64,000 bases of DNA from Myxacorys chilensis ATA2-1-KO14 (GTDB lineage Bacteria > Cyanobacteriota > Cyanobacteriia > Leptolyngbyales > Leptolyngbyaceae). The DNA is taken from NCBI GenBank assembly GCA_019359275.1, contig JAHHHP010000002.1, forward strand, positions 1 to 64,000, in the 5' to 3' direction. Position numbers and translations under genes: made by a program. Below are positions 45,321 to 55,000 of this stretch, one piece after another. Within the stretch, counting starts at the first letter, position 1, and the number at the start of each line of letters is the position of its first letter. The notes beneath the pieces were generated by a model. It had not been told where the DNA came from. It saw nothing but the letters and a program-made list of their open reading frames with translations, and made no database searches.

Positions 45321-46460
45321 TTAGGGTACGTGGCGAATTTCCCCTAAAAGGGTAGACCGAGTGGCTCCCGTCACCTCCGGGAGATTACCAGGGAAGGTGT
45401 GATATCGCCAGTAGGCAAGCACGGCAAACGCGATCGCTTCTTTTAAGTCAGCACTTAGCCCTACGTCATCGGTGGTGATCACCGTAGATTGATCCAGACG
45501 CGCTTGAAGGCACTGTTTTAGATAACCATTCCGGCTACCACCTCCACATAGGAGAACCTGATCGGGCAGGCGAGGCAGAAAGGTTTGGTAACTGTGCGCG
45601 ATCGTTGCAGCAGTAAGGTCAGTCAGCGTTGCCAGAAGATCCGCCGCGTTTAGTTCAGAGGCATCGACTAGGCATTGCGCTAAGTACGCTTGCCCAAAGT
45701 GTTCTCGACCAGTCGATTTAGGCGGCGGGGCTTGAAAATAGTCTTGCTCAAGCCAGTGGTCTACAAGCGCTCGATTCGGCGTTCCCGTCGCTGCCCAAGC
45801 TCCATTGTCATCAAAGGTTTTTTCGCCGTTCGACAGATGCTGAACCGCGAGATCGAGCAGCATATTCCCAGGTCCAGTATCCCAACCGAGAATCTTGGTT
45901 GAATGCTCTGAATTTTTAGCCGGAAGATAAGTGAGATTCCCAATACCCCCAATGTTTTGAACGCAGCGATCGTAGGTCTGATGTCGCAACAAGGCAGCAT
46001 CAACCGGAGAAACTAAGGGTGCGCCCTCTCCGCCTAGGGCAATGTCTGCAACCCGAAAATTGCTGACGGTTGGAATTTGCGTCAACTGCGCGATCGCGTC
46101 TCCTCGCCCAAGCTGCACTGTATACCCAAGCTGTAACCCATTGCTCTTGCGAGGAGGTCGATGAAAGACGGTTTGCCCATGTGAGCCGATCAGGTCAGCC
46201 TTGGCATGATTGTTCTGAATTGCAATCGCAGCTTGGGCAAACTGATCGGCAATGCGATCGTCAAGCTCGGCAAGTTCGAGCATTGCGATCGCAGCGCCCC
46301 CGCCAATTCTTAAGATCAATTGCTGTAACTCTTCAGGGTAAGGATACGTAGCGCCTTCAATTAGCTCTGCTTGTAGCTCAAATCCAGAGCCAGAAATATC
46401 AACGAGAGCCGCATCAATGCCATCAACCGACGTTCCACTAATTAAACCAATTACACGCAT
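45321..46460 (-). CDS. anmK: anhydro-N-acetylmuramic acid kinase
   Basis: A 379-residue cytoplasmic kinase that opens the 1,6-anhydro ring of anhydroMurNAc and phosphorylates it, giving MurNAc-6-phosphate for cell-wall recycling. Signatures: [18 protein letters not shown] at the N-terminus, [35 protein letters not shown] (in two blocks), [26 protein letters not shown] and [12 protein letters not shown]. Full length for the family. No murQ homologue is adjacent. Confidence 0.96.
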   Translation of the reverse strand: MRVIGLISGTSVDGIDAALVDISGSGFELQAELIEGATYPYPEELQQLILRIGGGAAIAMLELAELDDRIADQFAQAAIAIQNNHAKADLIGSHGQTVFHRPPRKSNGLQLGYTVQLGRGDAIAQLTQIPTVSNFRVADIALGGEGAPLVSPVDAALLRHQTYDRCVQNIGGIGNLTYLPAKNSEHSTKILGWDTGPGNMLLDLAVQHLSNGEKTFDDNGAWAATGTPNRALVDHWLEQDYFQAPPPKSTGREHFGQAYLAQCLVDASELNAADLLATLTDLTAATIAHSYQTFLPRLPDQVLLCGGGSRNGYLKQCLQARLDQSTVITTDDVGLSADLKEAIAFAVLAYWRYHTFPGNLPEVTGATRSTLLGEIRHVP

Positions 46461-46522
46461 AGAACGAGAGAAAAAATGGTTTGTCTCATCATGCCATTCT
46501 CTCTATCTCTTGACTCCTTTTT

Positions 46523-46684
46523 TTATCCAAATAATGCAAATATTGATGTCTTTAAGCAGTCAAAGAAACTGCTGAGTGATCGCCAGAGAAATAACTTTCT
46601 ATGTGGGTACTGGCTTTCCCGAATCACAATTTGAGTAATCCGATATTTTTTGGCAACATCTGCGATCGCGTGGGCAATATATCG
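46523..46684 (-). pseudogene. KdpD-like sensor fragment
   Basis: An open segment of 53 codons with no start, running from a TAG (46685-46687) to TAA. It reads RYIAHAIADVAKKYRITQI then VIRESQYPHRKLFLWRSLSSFF, matching the UspA-like part of KdpD sensors (motif of the form RITQIVIGxSxRSRW). The rest of the gene is missing, so this looks like a relic. Other readings of the region give nothing. Confidence 0.4.
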
Positions 46685-46852
46685 CTAATCATCTCTTGAA
46701 TACGATCGCTAGCGAATCAGCTTATCCTCAGTTGACCAAGCGTTTTCAGCGAATTCCCATCCGGAATTGCTCCGCTATTTTCTGTATTAAGTCATAACAG
46801 CCAATGACAATCGCAACCTTAATCCTTGAGATATGGGATTAGAAATAAACCT

Positions 46853-47818
46853 ATGAAGACGTCACTTTCAGTTCCATTCCCTGCTAAATTATGCTTTACA
46901 TTTGGTTTAGCGATCGCTCTTCAAATTACAGGCTGTAGTCAATCTCAAACGAGTTCCGCAAAACCATCCTCAACCGACACGAATCGAAATTCTTTAACCA
47001 CCACACAATTGAATTCTGCTGAAGCATCTCCAGCCAACACGAATCAGAATTCTCCAAACACCACACAGCCGAATTCTGCTGAAGCATCCTCAGCCAACAC
47101 GAATCAGAATTCTCCAAACATCACACAGCCGAATTCTGCTGAATCGGAAGCATTGGCATCAAAACTCCAGCAAATTACGCAGATTCCGGTTCTATTGCCG
47201 AGTGCCGTGCTTGTCGAGGGTCAAATGTATTTTAACGGCACGGCAAGCCGCGATCGCTATGAGGTTAGCTTCGATCACACGAAAGACTGTCATGGGGTAA
47301 CAGCTTGCAACTTTGGCGGCATTTCGGCTCAACAAGGTAGAGAAATAGAACCAATTTCTGATGAAACTCAAAATCCAAGCAATACAGTTGAGCCAGTCAC
47401 GTTAGCTAACGGAACACCAGCACAATATAGTAATCAGTGTGGTGCATACTGCACAGCCTCTGTTGCTTGGAAGTCTAACGCTGTGAGGTATGGCGTGTTC
47501 ATTAAGAACGGACTCAAACCGGATGTATTAGCATTAGCGAACTCTGTACAGACATTCTCTTCACCAAACGTTGAGCCGTTTGCAGGGGGTGTGGGTACGC
47601 TCACAACCAGCCAAGACTACAACACTCCGATTAATATCCGAACTGAAGCTAGTACAACCGCAAAGATTCGCCATATTGGATATGCGGGCGATGAAGTAAC
47701 ATTACTGGCTCGCCGCACCGGATCAGACAAGGCGTATTGGTATCAAGTGAAATTTCCAAAATCGGGTGCAACGGGGTGGGTGCGAGGAGATTTTGTCTCC
47801 ATTGATCTTCAGTCCTAG
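46853..47818 (+). CDS. lipoprotein with C-terminal SH3-like domain
   Basis: A 321-residue exported lipoprotein. Signal peptide with lipobox LQITGCSQ (Cys near residue 29); then a low-complexity Asn/Ser/Thr/Pro-rich linker built on three 60-base repeats; a central domain around residues 100-240 with two cysteine pairs (CHGVTACNFGG, CGAYCTASVAW); and a C-terminal SH3b-like domain (INIRTEASTTAKIRHIGYAG, YWYQVKFPKSGATGWVRGDF). SH3b domains bind cell wall. I use ATG 46853; nine in-frame codons upstream are less likely. Confidence 0.8.
   Translation: MKTSLSVPFPAKLCFTFGLAIALQITGCSQSQTSSAKPSSTDTNRNSLTTTQLNSAEASPANTNQNSPNTTQPNSAEASSANTNQNSPNITQPNSAESEALASKLQQITQIPVLLPSAVLVEGQMYFNGTASRDRYEVSFDHTKDCHGVTACNFGGISAQQGREIEPISDETQNPSNTVEPVTLANGTPAQYSNQCGAYCTASVAWKSNAVRYGVFIKNGLKPDVLALANSVQTFSSPNVEPFAGGVGTLTTSQDYNTPINIRTEASTTAKIRHIGYAGDEVTLLARRTGSDKAYWYQVKFPKSGATGWVRGDFVSIDLQS
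46967..47146. repeat. 60-bp tandem repeat inside the lipoprotein gene
   Basis: Three contiguous 60-base units at 46967, 47027 and 47087, each encoding a 20-residue block of the type SSANTNQNSPNTTQPNSAEA. Units 2 and 3 differ by few bases, unit 1 by more, pointing to recent copying of the last pair. Copy number probably varies between strains. Confidence 0.9.
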
Positions 47819-48074
47819 CCTCAACTGGCTTCCGGCACTGACTTAGCAGCACAAAAGGGAATCGCGTTTTAGAAAATTGCTATCAATAGGTCTTACGCAC
47901 TGGCAGCAGCTTCTGTAATCGACTTGTTCAGCCGCTATATCCACTATACAAATCCGATGCCAACGAAACATTTTGGTGTGAGTTTTGATTTAGTCTCTAT
48001 TGCACTGAGCTACATGAACTCTTAAGGATAGGCGGCGCTAGTATAAACTATCTGTACCGTGTCGATCACCGTCT

Positions 48075-49679
48075 ATGAACGCTTGGAAATCGCTGTTGAA
48101 GCCCGTCTTGTTGTTCTGCTTGTGCTGTTTTGTCGCCATCAGTTGCGCCCGCTCAACTCCCGACGCCTTCACAACCGAAACAAATCGCCTCACGGTCGGC
48201 ACAACAGCAACAATTAGCACAATTGATCCGGCGGATGCTTACAGCATTTTTGCAGGTAACTTGCTTTATAACTTGGGTGATCGACTGTATGGCTACAAAC
48301 TGGGCACAAGCGAATTGCAGCCTCAGCTTGCAACGGCCTTGCCCAAAGTCAGCGCAGATGGATTGACGTACACGATTCCCTTACGGAAAGGAGTTGTGTT
48401 TCATGATGGCACTCCATTTAATGCAAAAGCGATGGAGTTTTCGCTTCAACGATTTATTCAGAACGGAGGTTCTCCTGCATTTTTACTATCAGATGCCGTG
48501 GATTCGATCGCGGCTACTGGAGCCGATCAACTCACGATCAAATTAAAAAAACCATTTGCGGCGTTTCCATCTCTGTTGGCGTTCTCAGGAGCATGTGCCG
48601 TTTCGCCTAACGCTTACCAAATTAAGTCGGGAGACTTTAAGCCAGATGGATTTGTGGGGACAGGTCCTTACAAATTGGTAAAGTATGGAACCGATTCGCT
48701 GCGTCTTGATGCGTTTGACCAATATTGGGGAGAAAAGCCTGCCAATCGGGGGGTCAATGTCCAGTTTTTCTCTAGCCCTGCAAACTTGTTCAATGCGTTC
48801 CGAACCGGAGCGATCGATGTCGCGTATCAAGGGATGGCACTCGATCAAATTCGCAGTTTGCAAGAAAAGGCGGCTCAGTCAGGCTGGAACGTGATTGAGC
48901 AATCGGGTAGCGGTATTAACTATTTGACGATTAATCTCAAGTCTGAGCCGTTGGATAAAGTAGAGGTAAGGCAAGCGATCGCGGCAATCATCGATCGATC
49001 GCTGTTGCAGGATCGCGTATTTCAAGGACAGATTAAGCCGCTATATAGCTTAATTCCCGCTACCTTGAAGGAACAAAAACCTGTGTTTCAAACCGAGGGA
49101 GATGCGAATACTGAACGAGCAAAGGCATGGCTCACAAAAGCAGGATATTCGGAAGCGAATCCGTTGAAAGTGGAGTTTTGGTATCGTTCTAATGTTGTCA
49201 CCGATCAGTTAGCTGCCCTCACCTTAAAAGCGATCGCTCAGAAAAGACTAGGTCGATGGATGCAGTTTGATCTCAAAAGCGTCGAATCAACCACAGCCTA
49301 CAAAAATCTTGATACTGGTGCGTATCCTATGTTCCTGCTGGATTGGACACCCGATTTTCTCGATTCTGACAACTATATCCAACCGTTCATGGAGTGTACA
49401 AAAGGATCGAAGGCAGGCTGTGAAGAGGGAGCGAGCGCGTCTCAAGGGTCGTATTACTATAGCGATCGCGTCAACACTCTAATTGATCAGAGCCGACAAG
49501 AGCGAAACCCAGAAGTCCGCAACAAGCTATTTGCTGAACTACAAATGATTTTAATGCAGGACGTTCCGTTTATCCCACTGTGGCAAAACAAGGATTACTT
49601 GTTTGTGCAAAAGAATATACAAGGAGCAACACTAGAAGTCACGCAAAAGGTTCCATTTTCAGTTATGAAAAAAGCTTAG
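48075..49679 (+). CDS. ABC transporter substrate-binding protein, peptide/nickel type (SBP_bac_5)
   Basis: A 534-residue extracytoplasmic lipoprotein of the DppA/OppA/NikA group. Signal with lipobox VAISC near residue 26. Family blocks: TISTIDPADAYSIFAGNLLYN, KGVVFHDGTPFNAKAMEFSL, GTGPYKLVKY and a C-terminal half with VPFIPLWQNKDYLF. Some members supply the binding protein for an ABC importer of oligopeptides or metals. No permease or ATPase is adjacent, so it would use components encoded elsewhere. Confidence 0.92.
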   Translation: MNAWKSLLKPVLLFCLCCFVAISCARSTPDAFTTETNRLTVGTTATISTIDPADAYSIFAGNLLYNLGDRLYGYKLGTSELQPQLATALPKVSADGLTYTIPLRKGVVFHDGTPFNAKAMEFSLQRFIQNGGSPAFLLSDAVDSIAATGADQLTIKLKKPFAAFPSLLAFSGACAVSPNAYQIKSGDFKPDGFVGTGPYKLVKYGTDSLRLDAFDQYWGEKPANRGVNVQFFSSPANLFNAFRTGAIDVAYQGMALDQIRSLQEKAAQSGWNVIEQSGSGINYLTINLKSEPLDKVEVRQAIAAIIDRSLLQDRVFQGQIKPLYSLIPATLKEQKPVFQTEGDANTERAKAWLTKAGYSEANPLKVEFWYRSNVVTDQLAALTLKAIAQKRLGRWMQFDLKSVESTTAYKNLDTGAYPMFLLDWTPDFLDSDNYIQPFMECTKGSKAGCEEGASASQGSYYYSDRVNTLIDQSRQERNPEVRNKLFAELQMILMQDVPFIPLWQNKDYLFVQKNIQGATLEVTQKVPFSVMKKA

Positions 49680-49992
49680 CGGTATAAATTAAATTTGCAT
49701 CAGAAAAGATTAGAGAATTTAAGCGCTAGTCAAGGTAATTTTCGCGATCGCTCGACGATTATCCCCGCTCTTTGGTTTCACCATCCCTCTAAAGACTTGA
49801 AAATTCGATCTTCAGTAGAATTGGCGTCAACTCCAGGCTGTTTAGTGCCGACTTCTAGCTGCCTTACACCCAGATTGTGTCTCTTTTTCCTCAAAAGAAA
49901 TGCTAAGAAACCGTAATAGATGCAACAGAGCGAAACCCGATAAAGTGTAGAGAGAAAGCTTCGTTAAAAATGCTCCTTCCACTGTTTCGACT
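49680..49992 (+). other. 313-base intergenic stretch
   Basis: No supported gene. A TTG-started frame of 73 codons (49695-49916) has no ribosome site, an unusual composition and no recognisable motif. No repeat or hairpin stands out. Confidence 0.4.
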
Positions 49993-50724
49993 GTGATTTT
50001 CTGGTCAAGCTTGCTCACTTCACTTACTCAGTACCCGATCGCATCTACGTCTCCAAGCGTGCTGATGAACGTTGCGATCGTAGCCCTCTGGCTACTCCTC
50101 ATTGGCTTACTGGCAGAAGGCGTAAACCGCTACACTCAAGCGGGCACAGAAATTGTTCGTAAAGTGGTTCACATTGGAACCGGAAACGTCATTCTATTTG
50201 CGTGGCTACTCAAAATTCCGATGTGGGTCGGCGTTGTGGCTTCAGTTTTCTTTAGCGCGATCGCGCTGTTATCGTACTATGTACCCATTTTGCCAAGCAT
50301 CAACGGCGTCGGTCGCAAGAGTTTGGGGACATTTTTCTATGCAGTGAGCATTGGCGTCTTAGTCGCCTGGTTTTGGACATTAAACCTGCCTCAATTTGCT
50401 GCGATCGGAATCTTAGTAATGACCTGGGGAGATGGTTTCGCTGCACTAGTCGGGCAGCGCTTTGGACGCCATCCCTATTGGTTATGGGACATGAAGAAAA
50501 GCTGGGAAGGCTCGCTCACGATGGCGGCCATTAGTTTCTTAGTGAGCCTAATTATTTTGATTGCAACCCAAGGAAATCTTTGGCAAGCGTGGTTCATCTC
50601 GTTCGTGATCGCGATCGTAGCTGCAACCCTAGAAGCCTTCTCCAAATTTGGCATTGACAATCTGACTGTACCCATTGGCAGTGCTGCTGTTGGCCTCTTC
50701 TTGAGCCAGTTTCTATTTATCTAA
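49993..50724 (+). CDS. phytol kinase-like / polyprenol kinase family membrane protein
   Basis: A 243-residue integral membrane CTP-dependent kinase-like protein of the VTE5/DGK1/SEC59 family. Seven or so hydrophobic helices; the signature is RYTQAGTEIVRKVVHIGTGN, YYVPILPSINGVGRKSLGTFFYA (split), TWGDGFAALVGQRFGRHPY and DMKKSWEGSLTMA. In Synechocystis and plants the relative phosphorylates phytol released from chlorophyll for tocopherol synthesis. I use the GTG at 49993; an ATG at 50065 is an alternative. Monocistronic. Confidence 0.85.
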   Translation: MIFWSSLLTSLTQYPIASTSPSVLMNVAIVALWLLLIGLLAEGVNRYTQAGTEIVRKVVHIGTGNVILFAWLLKIPMWVGVVASVFFSAIALLSYYVPILPSINGVGRKSLGTFFYAVSIGVLVAWFWTLNLPQFAAIGILVMTWGDGFAALVGQRFGRHPYWLWDMKKSWEGSLTMAAISFLVSLIILIATQGNLWQAWFISFVIAIVAATLEAFSKFGIDNLTVPIGSAAVGLFLSQFLFI

Positions 50725-50895
50725 CAAAGTAGAAAAATTGTTGTCTTCTGTCCATTGGATGACTGATCAATCGCACCACTACCGCTAGACTGATAAAAAC
50801 CTCCAATTAGAAACTTTCGTAATTTCTGCCAAGTCCTTTGTTTCAAGACTTGTAACCGCCGGACATTCACCCCGACTGTCTTCTACTCTGAAACT

Positions 50896-51489
50896 ATGAC
50901 CTCTACCGTGCAGCCCTCTAGCTCTTCCTCTTCCCTAGAGGAACTTACGCTTCCAATTCAGCCCGATTCCAAGCAGCTAGATAACATCAAAGCTCAATTG
51001 GATCTGATTTTGCTGGCACTCGAAGCGATCGCAAGCATCAGTTCCGAAGCCATGCTCCAAGCCGCCACCGATCTTAAACTTGAATCCATGATCAGTGATC
51101 GTGTGTCGTTGTGGCGACTGCGTCAATCGAGTCCATTGAGAAAGGGGCAAGGCGGACGCAAAAAGTTAGATGTAGACGAAGCACGCGCCTTGACCCTGAT
51201 CATTTGCCATCTTGCCAAACAGCACAACGAACTCATTCGTCGAGCCGTCGCGCTTTTAGAACAGATGACAGAACAAAACCGCGAACCTCACCAAGCCGCT
51301 CTACTAGGAAACTATTTAGATGCCTTCCACAACACTTACCAAGACCGCATGGAAGATGGCGAAATTATTCCGACTGAATCGCTTACAAACTTAGCGCTAA
51401 AGCTGCTAATTGATTTATTGTTTTACGGAAGCAATCATGGAGTCCGGCGTCTCTGGTTAACCTTACTAGAGCGATCGCTCGGAGCATAG
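50896..51489 (+). CDS. DUF3038 domain protein
   Basis: A 197-residue soluble protein of the cyanobacterial DUF3038 family; function unknown. After a serine-rich N-terminal tail it has QLDNIKAQLDLILLALEAI, VSLWRLRQSSPLRKGQGG, KLDVDEARALTLIICHLA and the C-terminal LLFYGSNHGVRRLWLTLL, mostly helical. It is followed after 79 bases by the DUF4335 gene; the two families are commonly neighbours in cyanobacteria. Confidence 0.85.
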   Translation: MTSTVQPSSSSSSLEELTLPIQPDSKQLDNIKAQLDLILLALEAIASISSEAMLQAATDLKLESMISDRVSLWRLRQSSPLRKGQGGRKKLDVDEARALTLIICHLAKQHNELIRRAVALLEQMTEQNREPHQAALLGNYLDAFHNTYQDRMEDGEIIPTESLTNLALKLLIDLLFYGSNHGVRRLWLTLLERSLGA

Positions 51490-51568
51490 CAGAGCGGCTT
51501 GCTCTCGTCTGCTCCAATTCCCTTATGCTTCCCTAACTGCTCTTTTTGCCGCATTCAACAGTGAACCC

Positions 51569-52981
51569 ATGTCCTCTGCAACCTCAGTTTTAAGACGGTA
51601 TACGCCGCCCACCTGCACTCTAGAGATCGCAGCCAACAATTCTCCCCTCTCTCGTTGGATGGGGCAGTCTGCGCTGAAGAATGTCCGCTTCAAACTCAGC
51701 TTTGACGATCCGCGAGTTAGTGAAGATCGATGGGTTGCCGTTCGCGGCGATCGCAACCAGCTTCAAGCCCTATGTGATGCAGTAACCAGCTACGTTCAAA
51801 GGTTCTTGCATCAGTCCTCTAACTTCATCACACAGCGCGAAAGCTTGAGCAATGGTGCAGTTGCCGCTCCCCAAAGCTTTGTTGGGTCAGATGGGCAGCC
51901 TTTTGAATCTCAGAGCAATACCGCAGGCATCTACCTCGAACCCAAGGGCATGTTGTCCCACGAACTACACTTAGGTAGCCTTGCCACCGAGGAGTCAGGT
52001 TCCACCATTCAACTGAGTGCTGTCCAACTTGCCGATTTAGCAACCGCACTCGATGAATACGCGGCGGACGTAACGGCTATTCCCACCTTAAATAGACCCA
52101 GTTGGGCAAGCACTTCTCCCGCTTGGGGCAAGATTGCCGCCGTATCGCTCGTCGCGATCGGGTTGACTACTACCGCCGTCCGCTTGCTCGATCGACAACC
52201 TGATCCCCAAACGGCTTCCAGCCAAGGTGCAAGCAGTGCCGATCAGCGTCTAGCCGTTCAGCCCTTACCGAGTAGTCCTCAGCCATCCTCTTCCCTTACA
52301 CTGCCAAGTCTACCGACTACAACCGTTCCTTTACCATCGCTAGAAAATAGTCCGCCCTCGGCTCCAACAGCTCCAGAAAATTTGCCGAAATTCAAAGTCG
52401 AGCAGAAAGCACCAGAAGGAGCACAATCAGGAATTCAACTTCCCGTTCGAGAAGCTCCAGAAGGATCTGTTCAAGTTGCACCGATTCCCGATCAAACGGC
52501 AAGTGGTGCTCAAGCGCCTCAAGTGGTAGCTAAAGCCCCTCCAGCTGCTCGATCGATCGCTAAAGACCCGGACGGTGATCCGCTTCCCCTTGGTTCAGAA
52601 CCCAGCAACAGTTCTGCTGCTAGTATTCAAGGGGCTGGAGCAGCCAACGATCGCCCTCAGTTGCCGAGTGTCCGCGATGCTGCAAGACAGGCTTCTCCTG
52701 AGACTGCGAAAACTCAAGTTGACGAACTTAAGACTTACTTCACGTCTCGTTGGCAAGCGCCCAAAGAATTGCCTGATGATATTCAGTTCGTTCTGACCTT
52801 GGCACCAGATGGCTCCCTGCAAGCGGTTGAGCCAGTCGGACCAAATGCAACTCTATACCGCGATCGCGCTTCTATTCCTGCTCTTGGAGAAGTCATCGCT
52901 ACGCCCAATCCCAATGGGCAAGAAACGAAAGTTCGGCTGCTTCTCAAAACAAATGGCACCGTGCAAACGCTGCCTGAGTAA
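51569..52981 (+). CDS. DUF4335 domain protein, single-pass membrane
   Basis: A 470-residue protein. Residues 1-165 form DUF4335 (SVLRRYTPPTCTLEI, RFKLSFDDPRVSEDRWVAVR, LHLGSLATEESGSTIQLSA). A helix around residues 190-210 (IAAVSLVAIGLTTTAVRLL) crosses the membrane, followed by a Pro/Ser-rich linker and, at the end, a small domain (LKTYFTSRWQAPKELPDDIQ, FVLTLAPDGSLQAVEPVG) resembling a TonB C-terminal fold. Cytoplasmic sensor and periplasmic contact are plausible inferences. Terminated by the hairpin at 53012-53043. Confidence 0.82.
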   Translation: MSSATSVLRRYTPPTCTLEIAANNSPLSRWMGQSALKNVRFKLSFDDPRVSEDRWVAVRGDRNQLQALCDAVTSYVQRFLHQSSNFITQRESLSNGAVAAPQSFVGSDGQPFESQSNTAGIYLEPKGMLSHELHLGSLATEESGSTIQLSAVQLADLATALDEYAADVTAIPTLNRPSWASTSPAWGKIAAVSLVAIGLTTTAVRLLDRQPDPQTASSQGASSADQRLAVQPLPSSPQPSSSLTLPSLPTTTVPLPSLENSPPSAPTAPENLPKFKVEQKAPEGAQSGIQLPVREAPEGSVQVAPIPDQTASGAQAPQVVAKAPPAARSIAKDPDGDPLPLGSEPSNSSAASIQGAGAANDRPQLPSVRDAARQASPETAKTQVDELKTYFTSRWQAPKELPDDIQFVLTLAPDGSLQAVEPVGPNATLYRDRASIPALGEVIATPNPNGQETKVRLLLKTNGTVQTLPE

Positions 52982-53011
52982 ACGAGTCAAAGTCACGCCG
53001 CCTTAACAACA

Positions 53012-53043
53012 AAACAGGGATCGATATCAGCCGATCCCTGTTT
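53012..53043. terminator. bidirectional terminator between DUF4335 and kinase genes
   Basis: AAACAGGGATCG pairs with CGATCCCTGTTT (twelve pairs) around an eight-base loop. The AAA/TTT ends let it work on both strands, fitting its place between two convergent genes. Confidence 0.8.
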
Positions 53044-53089
53044 AATTAGATTAGTTGATTAGACCAAGCTTACTGAAGCAGTCCCGACT

Positions 53090-54979
53090 CTAATTCACCT
53101 CCAAGGACAGCGCGAAGTTTTCCGTTCTCGGTGAGGATACTTCAATCACGTATTTTCCTTCCATCGGTAATCGTCCTTGCCAATCGCGAGAACCGGTTGA
53201 GCTTCCACCGATCCGCTGACCATTCGGCGCAATCACCGCGAAGCGTAACTCTGAAGGAACTGCGCTACGCGCCACGCCCCCTTTTAATGCCCGGACTGCC
53301 ATCACTTGTCGAGTCCTGGCTTCAAGCAGGTAACGCCGAATCCGGTTCGCCCGAATATCTCCTGTTACCGTTGTGGAGGCTTTGCCTCGTTCAAACTTCA
53401 CCAGTTGAGTGTCCGAGTATGGAGAATTAGAGATTGGCGTAATGGCAACATCCATAGAATAGGCACCTGAGCCATTCACCTCAATGATGTACTCTTCATC
53501 AGCCGGCAATTGTCCAGTCCAACTGTGGCTTCGGTAAGCGGAACTATTGATCGCTTGTCCGTTGGCACGCAGCAGATTCATCTCTACTCCTGCTCCGTCT
53601 AGCGTGACGGTCATAATTTGCCCCTGAGCCGCTTCAATGTAGTAGGGCTGCATATTTCTGTCTTGCAAATTTCCCTGCTCCACAGACGAAATTGCGCCAG
53701 GTTCAAATTCGATTTTTTTGGGCTGCCCATTGCTGACGAGTGGGCGAGAATTGTCTCCATTTTTTCCAGCCTCCACACCAATCGCTTGAGCGCTGCCACG
53801 GGGAGAAGTCACCTTAAACAAATGCGCTCCGATTCCTGTGGCAATGAGTAGACTCGCTGCGATCGCGAGTCCCGGCGTAAGCCCTCTCTTACGAGGTAAT
53901 CCTTGAGATTCTGACGGTTTAATCATGGTACGTGGCGGATCTGAAGATCCACTGTTGGAATGAGTAGAACCCATAAACAGCTTTGTCTTGAGGGTCGTAA
54001 TGATGGCTGAATCGCTGATATCTCTTGCAGCAGGGGCAATATCTCGGTCAACAGAGGATGCTATCGCAGGGCTAAGTAGAGTTGACTTGACTTCACCTTC
54101 AATCCAAGGCTGTAGGTCTGCCCAAACATCCTCTGCTGACTGATAGCGATCGCCCGGATGCAGCGCCAACATTTTCTGCACTACAGTTGCTAACCCCTCA
54201 CTCATTTGCGTGTAAGGTTGCCATTGCCAAGTCAGCGTTTGGCTGTCAAGCAAACTTTGTGGCTCCCGACCTGTCAGCAGCACTAAACAGGACGCTCCCA
54301 AGGCATAAATATCGCTGTGAGGCGAAACGTTACCCGTCTGCAACTGCTCCGGCGGAGCATATCCGACTTTTCCTACACGCGTAATTGTGGAAATGATGGG
54401 CCAATGACTCGCAGCTTCTTTGACCGATCCAAAGTCAATCAAAACAGGTAACTTGGCGTTGAACGTATCTGCACCACCGATCTCATAAGAGTCGTTAGAG
54501 ATTTGGAGAATAATATTGTCAGGTGAAATATCCCGGTGAATGATGCCGGAGTTATGCAAGTAACTCAGTACTGGCAGAAGGTGTTTAAGCAGGTAAAGAA
54601 TTTCTGTCTCCGAAAAGGTTTGACCACGTTGTTTCCGTCCTTGTAGCAGGGTGCGATAGGTCTGCCCTTTCACAAAATCTTGTGCTAAGAAAAGCCGTTG
54701 CTCATGCTCAAATGCAGCCCAGAATCGAGGAATTTGAGCATGCTGAATCTGATGAAGGGTGCTTGCTTCACGCTGAAACAGGATTTTGGCTTTGTCAATG
54801 AGAGCATCATCCTGATAGGGAACCGTAAATTCCTTCAAAACACATGGCTCGTTAAATCGCTCTTGATCGATCGCAAGGTAAGTTCGACCAAATCCACCCT
54901 GTCCTAAAACTTGCTTGATCAAGTAGCGCTGTCTAAGGAGCGTTCCTGTCGGAATTGAAGTCACCATTTCGGGTCGCAT
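53090..54979 (-). CDS. transmembrane serine/threonine kinase with tandem PPC-like domains
   Basis: About 629 residues. Kinase domain 20-280: VLGQGGFGRTYLAID, catalytic lysine in PCVLKEFTV, catalytic loop IHRDISPDNIIL and IDFGSVKEA. Serine replaces the usual lysine after HRDI, a variant found in many bacterial kinases. A helix near 365-385 (GLAIAASLLIATGIGAHLF) crosses the membrane. Outside are two beta domains of pre-peptidase C-terminal type: YYIEAAQGQIMTVTLDG with YIIEVNGSGAYSM, and RRYLLEARTRQVMAV with KYVIEVSS. Start uncertain (54979 or 54967); no clear ribosome site. Confidence 0.88.
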   Translation of the reverse strand: MRPEMVTSIPTGTLLRQRYLIKQVLGQGGFGRTYLAIDQERFNEPCVLKEFTVPYQDDALIDKAKILFQREASTLHQIQHAQIPRFWAAFEHEQRLFLAQDFVKGQTYRTLLQGRKQRGQTFSETEILYLLKHLLPVLSYLHNSGIIHRDISPDNIILQISNDSYEIGGADTFNAKLPVLIDFGSVKEAASHWPIISTITRVGKVGYAPPEQLQTGNVSPHSDIYALGASCLVLLTGREPQSLLDSQTLTWQWQPYTQMSEGLATVVQKMLALHPGDRYQSAEDVWADLQPWIEGEVKSTLLSPAIASSVDRDIAPAARDISDSAIITTLKTKLFMGSTHSNSGSSDPPRTMIKPSESQGLPRKRGLTPGLAIAASLLIATGIGAHLFKVTSPRGSAQAIGVEAGKNGDNSRPLVSNGQPKKIEFEPGAISSVEQGNLQDRNMQPYYIEAAQGQIMTVTLDGAGVEMNLLRANGQAINSSAYRSHSWTGQLPADEEYIIEVNGSGAYSMDVAITPISNSPYSDTQLVKFERGKASTTVTGDIRANRIRRYLLEARTRQVMAVRALKGGVARSAVPSELRFAVIAPNGQRIGGSSTGSRDWQGRLPMEGKYVIEVSSPRTENFALSLEVN

Positions 54980-55000
54980 AGCTTCGGAGAGCAGTAACAA

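Noticed and set aside
49695..49916. 73-codon frame after the substrate-binding protein gene
   Set aside because: TTG start, no ribosome site, no motif.
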